Positions 1-8,761 of a DNA stretch of 64,000 bases are shown piece after piece. Both the position numbers and the translations under genes were made by a program. Positions within the stretch are counted from its first letter, which is position 1. Every line of letters begins with the position of its first letter. This DNA comes from Coriobacteriia bacterium (GTDB lineage: Bacteria > Actinomycetota > Coriobacteriia > Anaerosomatales > Anaerosomataceae): assembly GCA_030652115.1 (NCBI GenBank), contig JAUSBK010000010.1, positions 124,001 to 188,000 on the forward strand. Direction: 5' to 3'. The notes below the pieces were generated by a model. The model saw only the letters and a list, made by a program, of their open reading frames with translations, made no database searches and was not told where the DNA came from.

Positions 1-614
1 TCGGCATACCTGAGCGCGAGCTTTGCATCCTGCTCCACGAGCACCATCGTGAGCCCGGACTCCCGGAGGCGGTCGAGTACCGAGAAAATCTCGGCGATGA
101 CCTTCGGCGCCAAACCGAGCGACGGTTCGTCGAGCAATAGGACCGACGGATCGGACATCAGCCCCCTGCCGATCGCCAGCATCTGCTGCTCGCCGCCAGA
201 GAGCGTGCCTGCCGGCTGCCTGAGGCGGTCGGCGAGTACCGGGAACAGCTCGAAGACGCGCTCGCGGTCAGCCTGGAGTGCGCGCTTCGCCTCGCGGCCG
301 GTCCGCAGATACGCCCCGAGGGCGAGGTTCTCCTCCACCGTCATCGACGCGAAGAGCATGCGCCCCTCCGGGACGAGTACGATTCCGCGTCCTACGCGAC
401 GATGCACGGGAACTGTCGTCATGTCGGCGCCCTCGAGCATCACGCGTCCGGCACGGGCCGGTAGCACGCCCGCGATGACCTTGAGGAGCGTCGACTTGCC
501 CGCGCCGTTCGCACCCACGAGCGTGACGATCTCTCCCCTCCCCGCCCGAAGCGAGACCCCGTGCAGCACGGGAATACGCCCGTAACCGGCGATGACGCCC
601 TCGACATCAAGCAT
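1..614 (-). CDS. livF: Branched-chain amino-acid ABC transporter, ATP-binding protein LivF (3' end outside window)
   Basis: One of the two cytoplasmic ATPases that power import of branched-chain (possibly aromatic) amino acids. The reverse strand from an ATG at 614 reads MLDVEGVIAGYGRIPVLHG. It continues through a Walker A loop (GANGAGKST), the ABC signature LSGGEQQM and a Walker B stretch (VLLLDEPSLGLAP). About 204 residues are visible and the reading frame is still open at base 1, so only the C-terminus is missing (LivF is usually about 235 residues). The start overlaps the end of livG by 8 bases, typical of translational coupling. It is the last visible gene of the liv operon. Confidence 0.93.
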   Translation of the reverse strand, partial: MLDVEGVIAGYGRIPVLHGVSLRAGRGEIVTLVGANGAGKSTLLKVIAGVLPARAGRVMLEGADMTTVPVHRRVGRGIVLVPEGRMLFASMTVEENLALGAYLRTGREAKRALQADRERVFELFPVLADRLRQPAGTLSGGEQQMLAIGRGLMSDPSVLLLDEPSLGLAPKVIAEIFSVLDRLRESGLTMVLVEQDAKLALRYA

Positions 615-1377
615 CGGCGGCCTCCTCACCGAGGTACGCCTCGATCACGACAGGGTCCTTCTGGATGAGCCGCGGGGGTCCTTCGGCGATCTTTCTGCCC
701 TCATTGAGAACGACGATCTCATCGCTCACATCCATGACGAGGCCCATGTCGTGCTCAACGACCACCAGCGTCACACCGGTGTCGCGGATCCGCCTGAGCG
801 TGTCGGCAAGCTCGGCCGTCTCCGCGCTGTTCAGGCCTGCCGCAGGTTCGTCGAGCAGCATCAGCCGCGGCTGCGCGCCGAGACCGCGCGCGATCTCGAG
901 CAGCCGCCGCTGGCCGTGCGGGAGATCGCCGGCCTTCACGTCGGCGATGCCGTCGAGCCCCACCAGCCGCAGCAACCGGTGCGCCTCTTCGCGCGCAAGA
1001 CGTTCTTCTGTGCGCACCTTCGGCAACACGATCGAAGCCGCCAGGAAGCCGGTGCGCATACGCACGTGCATGCCCACGAGCACGTTGTCGAGGACCGTCA
1101 TCTCGTCGAACAGCATCGTGTTCTGAAACGTACGCACCACGCCGAGCTTCACGATGCGATGAGGTCGCAAGCCCGTGAGCTTGGTGCCCTCGAACATGAC
1201 GGTGCCCGCGTCAGGCTTCTCGAAGCCCGTGAGCAGGTTGAATGCGGTGCTCTTGCCGGCGCCGTTGGGTCCGATCACGGCGTGGATGGTGCCCTCGAAC
1301 ACCTCGAAGGAGACCTGGTCGACTGCGGTGAGGCCGCCGAAACGCTTGGTGATGCCGTGCACCGACAGCATGCTCAT
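607..1377 (-). CDS. livG: Branched-chain amino-acid ABC transporter, ATP-binding protein LivG
   Basis: Second ATPase of the Liv importer, 256 residues, normal for the family. Walker A (GPNGAGKST) lies at residues 36-44. The signature is the LivG-type LPHGQRRL form, and Walker B is LMLLDEPAAGL, followed by the D-loop and a switch His in VVVEHDMGL. The ATG at 1377 overlaps the livM stop by 4 bases (ATGA), so the two are coupled. LivG and LivF would form the heterodimer beneath LivH and LivM. Confidence 0.95.
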   Translation of the reverse strand: MSMLSVHGITKRFGGLTAVDQVSFEVFEGTIHAVIGPNGAGKSTAFNLLTGFEKPDAGTVMFEGTKLTGLRPHRIVKLGVVRTFQNTMLFDEMTVLDNVLVGMHVRMRTGFLAASIVLPKVRTEERLAREEAHRLLRLVGLDGIADVKAGDLPHGQRRLLEIARGLGAQPRLMLLDEPAAGLNSAETAELADTLRRIRDTGVTLVVVEHDMGLVMDVSDEIVVLNEGRKIAEGPPRLIQKDPVVIEAYLGEEAADA

Positions 1378-2399
1378 GCGGCATCACCGGCCTTGGCGAC
1401 CGCCGGAGCATTGCGTCCGCGGATCCTGGAAACGACCGACCGCACCCATCCGGCCAGCCCACGTGGCATGAACAGCATCACAAGGATGAGGACGATGCCG
1501 TGGATATCGCTCTCCCAGTCCTGCAGCCACTCGACCACGCCGCGAGGCAGCCCGGGGACGATGGCGTCCACATACGGCAGCAGCGTGAGCAGAACGGTTC
1601 CCGCGATCGCCCCGCCGAGCGACCCTGCCCCTCCGAGCGCAACCATCGTCACCAGCACGACCGAGTAGTGCAGGGTGAAGGTAGAGGGTGACACGAAACC
1701 CACGTAGTGGGCGTAGAGCACGCCTGCCAGCCCGCCGAGGGCCGCGGAAAGCACGAAGATCTGCACCTTCACGCGCACCGTGTCGATGCCGCAGGCCTGG
1801 GCACCCATCTCCGAGCCGTGGATCGCGCGCAGCGCGCGTCCGGGCCGGTGGCGGACGATGTTGGCCGCAAGCACCAACACCGCACAGGCCACACCCCAAA
1901 CGAGCAGGTACTTCGCGGCAGGTGTGTCCGCCACGAGCGGTCCGATGCCCGCCGGGGGGATGCCTCGAAGCCCGTTCGAACCGCCGGTGACAGCCTCGGT
2001 CTCGGTGAAGAAGAACAGCATGATCTCCCCGAAGCCCAGCGTGGCCATGGCGAGATAGTGGCCTTTGAGACGGAGACTCGGCAGCGCGAGCAACAGCCCA
2101 CCGAGCGCTGCGCAACCAACTCCTCCGATGAGCGCGAGGATCCACGGGGCTCCGGCCTTCGCGAGGTAGGCCGACGTGTACGCCCCCAGACCGTAGAATG
2201 CGGCATGGCCGAGCGAGATCTGACCGGCGTACCCGAACAACAACGACAGACCGGTCACCATGATGAGATTGATCCCGACGTACGTGAGGATGCGCAGAAG
2301 GTACTTGTCGCTGACCGCGAGCGGCACCAGCAGTACGAGCAGAACGCCCGCCACGATCATCACGCTTCGCAGCGCTGTCTGTCGCTTCACGCCCGCCAC
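1374..2399 (-). CDS. livM: Branched-chain amino-acid ABC transporter permease LivM
   Basis: Membrane permease of the Liv importer, 341 residues, with roughly eight to ten hydrophobic segments. The family hallmarks GLSLLFGYAGQISLGHAAFY and the GSLGGAIAGT loop that contacts the ATPase are present. The start is a GTG reading (M)AGVKRQT, two bases after the livH stop. The C-terminal tail is basic and cytoplasmic. No anomalies are visible. Confidence 0.93.
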   Translation of the reverse strand: MAGVKRQTALRSVMIVAGVLLVLLVPLAVSDKYLLRILTYVGINLIMVTGLSLLFGYAGQISLGHAAFYGLGAYTSAYLAKAGAPWILALIGGVGCAALGGLLLALPSLRLKGHYLAMATLGFGEIMLFFFTETEAVTGGSNGLRGIPPAGIGPLVADTPAAKYLLVWGVACAVLVLAANIVRHRPGRALRAIHGSEMGAQACGIDTVRVKVQIFVLSAALGGLAGVLYAHYVGFVSPSTFTLHYSVVLVTMVALGGAGSLGGAIAGTVLLTLLPYVDAIVPGLPRGVVEWLQDWESDIHGIVLILVMLFMPRGLAGWVRSVVSRIRGRNAPAVAKAGDAA

Positions 2400-2401
2400 G
2401 C

Positions 2402-3280
2402 CTACACCTTGTCCTTGCGTGCACGCTGGAAGAGGCCCTGCGGACGGATGAAGAGCACAGCGAGCAGGAGCGCGAGTGCGACCACGTCTTTCAGCACAGA
2501 CGAGAACGGGATGACGGCCTGTTCGATCAGACCCAGCAACAGCCCGCCTGCAACCGCAGCGAGCGGACTGCCCAACCCGCCCAGGATCGCGGCAGCAAAA
2601 CCCTTCACCGCCAGGCCCGTCCCTATGTCGAACCTGGTCGACGTGAGCGGCGTAACGGCCACGCCCGCGAGCGCGCCAAGCGCTGCGGCCAACCCGAAGC
2701 TGATCATCACCACGCGCGCGGTATCGATGCCCATCAGTCGAGCGGCTTCACGGTTCTGCATACACGCACGCATCGCCCGTCCCAGACGCGTCTTGCTGTA
2801 CAGGAACGAGAGTCCTGCGACCGCAGCGAGCATCAGCCCCCAGATCCAGAGCGTCTGGCGTTCGATGGCCGCTCCGGCTACCGCGAGCGACGGCCCTGCC
2901 GTGAACTCGGGCAGGGACAACGCATCGCTCCCGAACAGGTGTCGTGCGAGAGACGCAAACACAAGCGAGCCGCCGACGGTGATGATGATGAGCGCCATCG
3001 GCTCGGCATCCTTGCGTGGTCGGATCGCCGTGAACTCGAAGAGCATGCCGATAGCGGCGACCAGCAGCACCGCAAGGGGCACCGCAAGCACCATCGGCAG
3101 GCCGAGCCGATCGAAGCCCAAGACACCGAGCATCCCGCCCAGCATGTAGAACTCGCCCTGGGCGAAGTTGATCACGTTCGTCGCTGCATAGACGATCGTG
3201 AAGCCCAGCGCCAGCAGCGCGTAGATGGATCCGTTCTTGAGACCAGCTATCACGAGCTGCAGGAGCTCCGAGCCATCCAA
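2402..3280 (-). CDS. livH: Branched-chain amino-acid ABC transporter permease LivH
   Basis: Partner permease of LivM, 292 residues. The motifs YALLALGFTIVYAATNVINF and the C-terminal GLGSPLAAVAGG loop are typical LivH. The only start in frame with the conserved N-terminus (DGSELLQLVIAGLKNGSIYA) is a TTG at 3280, preceded by GGCGGAG about 10 bases upstream. An ATG at 3276 is in another frame. TTG initiation may lower expression relative to the binding proteins. Confidence 0.9.
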   Translation of the reverse strand: MDGSELLQLVIAGLKNGSIYALLALGFTIVYAATNVINFAQGEFYMLGGMLGVLGFDRLGLPMVLAVPLAVLLVAAIGMLFEFTAIRPRKDAEPMALIIITVGGSLVFASLARHLFGSDALSLPEFTAGPSLAVAGAAIERQTLWIWGLMLAAVAGLSFLYSKTRLGRAMRACMQNREAARLMGIDTARVVMISFGLAAALGALAGVAVTPLTSTRFDIGTGLAVKGFAAAILGGLGSPLAAVAGGLLLGLIEQAVIPFSSVLKDVVALALLLAVLFIRPQGLFQRARKDKV

Positions 3281-3320
3281 CAGCGTTCACACTCCGCCCG
3301 GTCGCGGCCTACGTCGCAGG

Positions 3321-4517
3321 TTACTCCGCAAGCACCCATTCGCCGTTCTCGATGCGGTACATCACGATATCGCTGCCGCTCATGCCGTTATGGTCGGTCG
3401 CCGAGAAGGTGAACGTGCCGCCGATTCCCGGAAGCTCCGACGTCCGCTCGATCTCGTCTCTGAGGTCTGTGGGTGTGAAACCCTCATCGAGGCGACGCAT
3501 GGCCTCCACAACGATGTACAGGCCGTCGTACGCGTGCCCTGCGAAGTGGTCTGGCTTGACGCCGTACTCCTCCGTGTAGCGCTCGACGAACCCGGTCGCG
3601 ACCTCGTAGGCCTCGCTCCCCTCGCCGTACGTCTCGGGCGCAAGCACCTTGCCGGCGAACGCGATGACGCCCTCGCCCGCGTCACCCGCGCCGTCGATGA
3701 ACTCCTGCTTGGCGACACCGTGCGCGCACACGAGCGGGAGATCCATGTTCAGCTGCTGCATGTTCTTGGGAACGATGGATGCGGCGGCGACCGATGCCCA
3801 CATCAGCACCACTTCGGCATCCGCGCCCTTGATCACCGTCAGCTGACCCGTCATGTCGGTGTCCGTCGGCTTGAAGACCTGGTCACTCACGATGGTAAGG
3901 CCGTACTCGGCGGCCGTCGCATTCACGAGCTCGCGCCCGTCCTTGCCGAAGCTCGTGTCTTCCGTGATGAGCCCGACCTTCTCATAGCCCTCGTCCTTGA
4001 GGTACTCAAGCGCGAGCGGCACGATCAGGTCGGCCGTCCACGGCGTCTGGAAGACGAGCGGGTCGAACTCACGCGTGATGATGCTCCCACTCCCGAGCGC
4101 CACCTGCGGCACCTGTGCGATGTTGATCTCATCGCGCATCGCCATAGACTGCCCGGTACCGGTCGAGCCGATGATCGCGAGCACCTCGTCTTGCTCGATC
4201 AGCTTCGTGGTTGCCGCGATCGCCTGATCCACATCGCTCGCGTCGTCTTCGATGAGCACCTCGAGCGGATGCCCGTTGATGCCACCGTCGGCGTTGATAC
4301 GCGCCACTTCCATTTCGATGGCATTCCTCTCGGGCGTGCCGAGGCCCGACTGCGCGCCGGTGAGTGACAGAACCGCGCCGATGACGTAGGGGTCCTTCGT
4401 AGCCTCCTCGGTATCGCCGCTTCCGCTCTCTTCTTCGCTACAGCCTGCGGGCAGCATGATGCCGAGCGCCAGGATCACCGCAAGCGCACAAGCCGCCAGT
4501 CGCTTCGTCGTGCTCAT
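3321..4517 (-). CDS. livK: Branched-chain amino-acid ABC transporter substrate-binding lipoprotein (LivK-like, copy 1)
   Basis: Extracytoplasmic receptor that delivers amino acids to LivHM. From the ATG at 4517 (MSTTKRLAAC, with GGGGGA nine bases upstream) it is 398 residues. It has a lipoprotein signal peptide ending in LPAGC, then an acidic linker and a Peripla_BP_6-type fold with LSLTGAQSGLGTPERNA and IIGSTGTGQSMAM. A 7-residue N-terminal extension is possible but lacks a ribosome site. It lies 40 bases upstream of livH and is highly similar to the next gene, so the pair arose by tandem duplication. Confidence 0.93.
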   Translation of the reverse strand: MSTTKRLAACALAVILALGIMLPAGCSEEESGSGDTEEATKDPYVIGAVLSLTGAQSGLGTPERNAIEMEVARINADGGINGHPLEVLIEDDASDVDQAIAATTKLIEQDEVLAIIGSTGTGQSMAMRDEINIAQVPQVALGSGSIITREFDPLVFQTPWTADLIVPLALEYLKDEGYEKVGLITEDTSFGKDGRELVNATAAEYGLTIVSDQVFKPTDTDMTGQLTVIKGADAEVVLMWASVAAASIVPKNMQQLNMDLPLVCAHGVAKQEFIDGAGDAGEGVIAFAGKVLAPETYGEGSEAYEVATGFVERYTEEYGVKPDHFAGHAYDGLYIVVEAMRRLDEGFTPTDLRDEIERTSELPGIGGTFTFSATDHNGMSGSDIVMYRIENGEWVLAE

Positions 4518-4614
4518 CTGTCCGTATCCCCCGTCCACCTGGATCCGCCGTCATTGTCTGCGGCGCGGCTGCATCCGACTCACTCGTCCGCAACCGCGCC
4601 CGCAGGGTCGTCCG

Positions 4615-5817
4615 CTATTCGAGCAGCGTCCAAGCTGCCCCGGCTGCCTTGTAGCCGACGAGGTCGTCGGCGGTCATGCCGTTATGGTCCGTCTCCGAGA
4701 ACGTGAACAGCCCGCCGATGCCGGCGAACTCGCTCGTGTTCTCGATCTCATCGCGCAGGTCAGCCGAGGTGAACCCCTCGTCTAGTCGCTTCATCGCCTC
4801 AACGACCAGGTACAGACCGTCGTAGGCGTGTCCCGCGAAGGTGTTCGACGGGGCCTCGCCATACTCCTCGGTGTACCGATCGATGAATCCGGTGGCCGCT
4901 TCGTAGCTCGGCGTGCCCTCACCGTACGCTTCGGGCGCGAGCACCTTGCCGGCGAACATGACCGTACCCTCGGCGGCGTCGCCGGCGCTGTCAACGAACT
5001 CCTGGCGCGCGATGCCGTGGCTACCCACGAGCGGGACAGCCATGCCAAGCTGCGCCATGTTCTTCGGCACGATCGACGAAGCCGCAACCGACGACCACAT
5101 GAGCACGACATCCGCGCCCGCGCTCTTGATGACCGTCAGTTGACCGGTCATGTCGGTGTCGGTCGGCTTGAATACCTGGTCGCTCACCACGGTGAGGCCG
5201 TATTCGGCTGCGGTCGCGTTCACAAGGTCACGCCCGTCCTTGCCGAAGCCGGTGTCCTCGGTGATGAGGCCCACGCTGGTGAAGCCCTCGTCTTCGAGGT
5301 ACTGGAGTGTCGTCGCGACCACCAGCGCGTTGGACCACGGGGTCTGGAACACGAGCGGGTCGAACTCCTTGGTGATGACCAGGCTACCCGCCAGAGACAC
5401 CTGCGGGATCCCGGCGGCATCGATCTGATCGCGCATCGCCATTGTCTGCCCGGTGCCGGTCGAACCGATGATCGCGAGCACCTCGTCTTGCTCGATGAGC
5501 TTCGTGGTGGCGGCGATCGCCTGGTCCACGTTGCTCGCATCGTCCTCGATGATCACCTCGAGCGGATGACCGTTGATGCCACCCTCGGCGTTGATGCGCG
5601 CGACTTCCATGTCGATCGCGTTCTTCTCCGGCGCGCCGAGCCCCGACTGAGCGCCGGTGAGCGAGAGGACCGCGCCAACGACGTACGGCTCCTTCTCCTC
5701 CTCGGTCGTCTCCTCGGTCGTTTCGTCCTCGCCATCAGTTGTGCACCCCACGAGCGGCATGCACACGAGCGCGATAGCGAGCGCGAGTGCGAGCCATTTC
5801 CGTACACCCATCCCCAT
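4615..5817 (-). CDS. livK: Branched-chain amino-acid ABC transporter substrate-binding lipoprotein (LivK-like, copy 2)
   Basis: Paralogue of the preceding binding protein, about 400 residues. The signal peptide ends in the lipobox PLVGC, followed by a Glu/Thr-rich linker of about 20 residues. Long blocks are shared with copy 1 (LSLTGAQSGLGAPEKNA, ATTKLIEQDEVLAIIGST, TDTDMTGQLTVIK). Divergence is concentrated in mid-protein segments that may line the ligand cleft. AGGAGG at 5822-5827 fits an ATG at 5817 (spacing 4) or 5811 (spacing 10), so the exact start is uncertain. It is the first gene of the liv cluster. Confidence 0.93.
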   Translation of the reverse strand: MGMGVRKWLALALAIALVCMPLVGCTTDGEDETTEETTEEEKEPYVVGAVLSLTGAQSGLGAPEKNAIDMEVARINAEGGINGHPLEVIIEDDASNVDQAIAATTKLIEQDEVLAIIGSTGTGQTMAMRDQIDAAGIPQVSLAGSLVITKEFDPLVFQTPWSNALVVATTLQYLEDEGFTSVGLITEDTGFGKDGRDLVNATAAEYGLTVVSDQVFKPTDTDMTGQLTVIKSAGADVVLMWSSVAASSIVPKNMAQLGMAVPLVGSHGIARQEFVDSAGDAAEGTVMFAGKVLAPEAYGEGTPSYEAATGFIDRYTEEYGEAPSNTFAGHAYDGLYLVVEAMKRLDEGFTSADLRDEIENTSEFAGIGGLFTFSETDHNGMTADDLVGYKAAGAAWTLLE

Positions 5818-5876
5818 CACCCCTCCTAGTTGTCGGTCTGTCGCGATGTCCGGTCGCGTTCAGGCCTTCCGTGCGG

Positions 5877-6305
5877 TCATACCGCCGCGATGTCATCCTG
5901 CGAGACCAGCCGCACCGGCCGGTCGGCGAGCAGGGGAAGTGCGCGCGACACGTCAGCCACGTTGATCACCACGAACGTGGAGACGAGAGAGTAGACGTAC
6001 TCGATGTTGACCCCTGCATCGGCCACGATCTTCAGCACGCTCGCCAGGCCGCCGGGCCTGTCTGGCAGGTCGATGCAGATGACAGGGTTCTCGCGAACCG
6101 TGAATCCCGCCTTCTTCAGCGTATCGAGCGCGTCGTCGGGCTTGTCCACCACCAGGCGCAAGATGCCGTAGTCGGCGGTGTCCGAGACCGAGAAGCCCCG
6201 TATGTTGATGCCGTTTTCACCGAGCAGGCCGGTGACCTCGCTCACCCGTCCCGCCTCGTTGGCGATGAAGACGGACAGTTGGCGCACGTACGTGTTCTCG
6301 GTCAT
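5877..6305 (-). CDS. Tandem ACT-domain protein (amino-acid sensor)
   Basis: Small cytoplasmic protein, 142 residues from the ATG at 6305, made of two ACT domains (about residues 5-68 and 72-140). The motifs VFIANEAGRVSEVTGLL and DLPDRPGGLASVLKIV match the ligand-binding loop DRPG. The start overlaps the iorB stop as ATGA. An alternative ATG at 6314 lies too close to its GGAAGGGG. ACT pairs bind amino acids. Placed after iorAB and before liv, it probably senses an aromatic or branched amino acid, but its partner is unknown. A close paralogue follows paaK at 23527-23961. Confidence 0.88.
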   Translation of the reverse strand: MTENTYVRQLSVFIANEAGRVSEVTGLLGENGINIRGFSVSDTADYGILRLVVDKPDDALDTLKKAGFTVRENPVICIDLPDRPGGLASVLKIVADAGVNIEYVYSLVSTFVVINVADVSRALPLLADRPVRLVSQDDIAAV

Positions 6306-6892
6306 AGCTCGCATACCCCTTCCGCACAGGCGTCCGAACCAAGCTGGAAAGCACGCAGATTGGCTTCCACGGTCTTGGGCGGCACCCGGCCCTCGATGAT
6401 CCGCTGCCAGGTTTCGATGGCGAACGGAAGGCCATAGGAGGCCGCGCCGAGCAGCACGATGTTCGCCGACCGCGGGCTTCCGGCCTCACACGCAAGCGCC
6501 TCGGCATCGAGGAAGATGGCGCCCTCGGCATCGAGCGCCGGCTCCAAACCCTCGGGAGCGGGCAGATCGCCGATAAGCACCGGTAGCGGCGCCACCGTGC
6601 GCTTGTTCACGACGAGCCGGCCTCCGGGGCGCAGGTACCTCAGCGTGCGCGCGGCCTCGATGATCTCGAAGGCGATCAGGTGGTCAGCCACGCCCGGGTC
6701 GACCACCGGTGAATGCACCACATCGCCGAAGCGAACCACCGTGTCCACCGAGCCGCCACGCTGCGCCATCCCGTGGACCTCGGAGAGCTTGACGTCGTAG
6801 CCCTCGGCCACCGCGACCTTGGCCAACACGTCTCCCGCAAGGATGGTCCCCTGTCCGCCGACTCCGGCGAGGACGACCGTGGTCACGCTCAC
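6302..6892 (-). CDS. iorB: Indolepyruvate ferredoxin oxidoreductase, beta subunit IorB
   Basis: Gamma-domain subunit of the 2-oxoacid:ferredoxin oxidoreductase that turns aryl pyruvates (from Trp, Phe, Tyr) into aryl-acetyl-CoA plus CO2 and reduced ferredoxin. It has 196 residues. The N-terminal GVGGQGTILAGDVLAK and HGMAQRGGSV are diagnostic. The start is a GTG overlapping the iorA stop (GTGA), with GGAGGT just upstream inside iorA. A longer open frame reaching back to 7120 is merely an out-of-frame reading through iorA. Confidence 0.93.
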   Translation of the reverse strand: MSVTTVVLAGVGGQGTILAGDVLAKVAVAEGYDVKLSEVHGMAQRGGSVDTVVRFGDVVHSPVVDPGVADHLIAFEIIEAARTLRYLRPGGRLVVNKRTVAPLPVLIGDLPAPEGLEPALDAEGAIFLDAEALACEAGSPRSANIVLLGAASYGLPFAIETWQRIIEGRVPPKTVEANLRAFQLGSDACAEGVCEL

Positions 6893-8640
6893 GATGCACC
6901 TCCGAGGTCGCACGACGGGCCGACCTGCACGATAGCGTCGAACCTGCAGACCTGAACGCACTGCGCGCAACCCACGCACAGCGACGTATCGATCACCGCT
7001 CGGTTGTTCTCGTCTCGCGAGATGGCCGGGCACCCCAAACGCACGCAGACCCCGCACTTGGTGCACGCTTCCTCGTCGACCGCGTACGGCTCCTTGCGAT
7101 CTTTGGTGATGAGGACGCATGGCGCCTTGGCGATGACCACGCTGAGGTGGTCGGCCGATGTTTCCTCTTTCAGAACCTCGAGCGTTCCGGCGAGATCGTG
7201 CGGATCAACGGTACGCACCGACGCCGCACCGAGTGCACGGGCAAGCTGCTCGAGATCGACCGCCGGTGCGGTACCGCCACCGATCGCCACGCCGCTCACG
7301 GGGTTGCCCTGGTGACCCGTCATCGCCGTCGTGCGGTTGTCGAGGATGACCACGGTGCCCGTGCTCCCGCTGTACGACATGTGGAGCAGGCCCGTCATGC
7401 CCGAATGAGCGAATGTCGAGTCACCGATGACCGCGACCACCGGACCTTCGGCGCCTCCCGCAAGCTCCGTCCCGTGCGCCATGCCGATGCTCGCGCCCAT
7501 GCAGACGCAGCTGTCCATCGCCTTGAGCGGCGCAAGGGCCGCGAGCGTGTAGCACCCGATGTCACCCGTGACCACGGCCCGCATCTTGCCCAGCGCGTGG
7601 AACACCCCACGGTGCGGGCAACCGGGGCACAACAGCGGCGGTCGCGGCGGAAGGTCCGGGATGGCAGCGCGGGTATCGGGCGCCGGGATGCCGAACGCCT
7701 GCCCCACCGCTACCGGTGAGAGCTCGCCGATCGCCGGAAGTCCGGTCTCCACGACCTCGACCCCGAGAAGGCGAAGCCTCAGGCTCAAGTACGGCCCCAG
7801 CTCCTCGGCAACCGCTACGCGCTCTACCTTCGAGGTGAAGTCGAGGATGAGGTTGTCCGGCAGCGGGTTTGTTATCCCCAGCTTGAGCACCGAAGCTTCG
7901 GGAAGGGCCTCGCGAACGTACTCATACGCGATGCCGGAGGTCACGATTCCGAGCACCGGGTCCCGCATCTCCACGCGGTTGAGTCCGGTCTCCTCGGCGA
8001 TTGCGCTGAGTGCGCTCCAGCGTGCGTCAAGATCCACGCGCCTCATGCGTGCCATGCCGGGCATCATGACGTACTTCTGCAGCTTCTTCTCGTACGGAAC
8101 CACCGGACGCTCGGTACGCTCGCCGGTCTGCACGAGGGACTTCGCATGTGAGACGCGTGTGGTCATGCGCACGATCACCGGGATGTCGCAGCGCTCTGAG
8201 AGGTCGAAGGCCTCCCGAACGAACTCGAGCGCCTCCTGGCTGTCCGAAGGCTCGAGGACCGGGACATGGGCGGCGATCGCAAGGTTCCGGGTGTCCTGCT
8301 CGTTTTGCGAGCTGTGCATGCCCGGATCGTCCGCAACGAGGTACACGAGTCCACCGGTGACGCCCGTGTATGCCTGGGTGAACAGCGGGTCAGCGGCGAC
8401 GTTCAGTCCTACGTGCTTCATGGTAACGAGCGCGCGCACGCCGCCGAACGACGCACCTCCCGCGACCTCGGCGGCCACCTTCTCGTTCGGAGCCCACTCG
8501 CACGTGACGCCGTCGTAGCCGACCAGGTTCTCAAGCACCTCGGTCGACGGCGTGCCGGGGTACCCGACTCCGACCGCCACACCGGCCTCCCAGGCGCCCC
8601 GCGCGATCGCCTCGTTCCCCGACATCAGCACACGTGCCAC
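6889..8640 (-). CDS. iorA: Indolepyruvate ferredoxin oxidoreductase, alpha subunit IorA
   Basis: Catalytic subunit, 583 residues. The N-terminal pyrimidine-binding half has GVGYPGTPSTEVLENL. The TPP-binding half has PGCPHRGVFHALG, GDIGCYTLAALAPL and GDSTFAHSG. The C-terminal bacterial-ferredoxin domain carries two clusters (CTKCGVCVRLGCP and CVGCAQCVQVC). The GTG at 8640 is chosen because GGAGGT lies 4 bases before it. The ATG at 8625 is about 20 bases from that site. With IorB and the ACT protein it forms a three-gene operon for fermentative aromatic amino-acid use. Confidence 0.94.
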   Translation of the reverse strand: MARVLMSGNEAIARGAWEAGVAVGVGYPGTPSTEVLENLVGYDGVTCEWAPNEKVAAEVAGGASFGGVRALVTMKHVGLNVAADPLFTQAYTGVTGGLVYLVADDPGMHSSQNEQDTRNLAIAAHVPVLEPSDSQEALEFVREAFDLSERCDIPVIVRMTTRVSHAKSLVQTGERTERPVVPYEKKLQKYVMMPGMARMRRVDLDARWSALSAIAEETGLNRVEMRDPVLGIVTSGIAYEYVREALPEASVLKLGITNPLPDNLILDFTSKVERVAVAEELGPYLSLRLRLLGVEVVETGLPAIGELSPVAVGQAFGIPAPDTRAAIPDLPPRPPLLCPGCPHRGVFHALGKMRAVVTGDIGCYTLAALAPLKAMDSCVCMGASIGMAHGTELAGGAEGPVVAVIGDSTFAHSGMTGLLHMSYSGSTGTVVILDNRTTAMTGHQGNPVSGVAIGGGTAPAVDLEQLARALGAASVRTVDPHDLAGTLEVLKEETSADHLSVVIAKAPCVLITKDRKEPYAVDEEACTKCGVCVRLGCPAISRDENNRAVIDTSLCVGCAQCVQVCRFDAIVQVGPSCDLGGAS

Positions 8641-8688
8641 AAGCACCTCCGTACGGATACACTGCGACCGAATGGCGAAGTTCGAAGA

Positions 8689-8694
8689 ATCATA
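8689..8694 (-). promoter_or_regulatory. Extended -10 promoter for iorAB-ACT
   Basis: On the minus strand TGCTATGAT gives an extended -10 (TG-N-TATGAT) about 50 bases upstream of the iorA start. A TTGATG lies 14 bases further upstream, too close for a normal -35, so the extended element would carry recognition. Sequence inspection only. Confidence 0.45.
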
Positions 8695-8761
8695 GCACAG
8701 CGCACATGCATCAACGGGGATGCACGAGCCGACTTATGCCTGGTCAGATGGGTGGGAAGCG

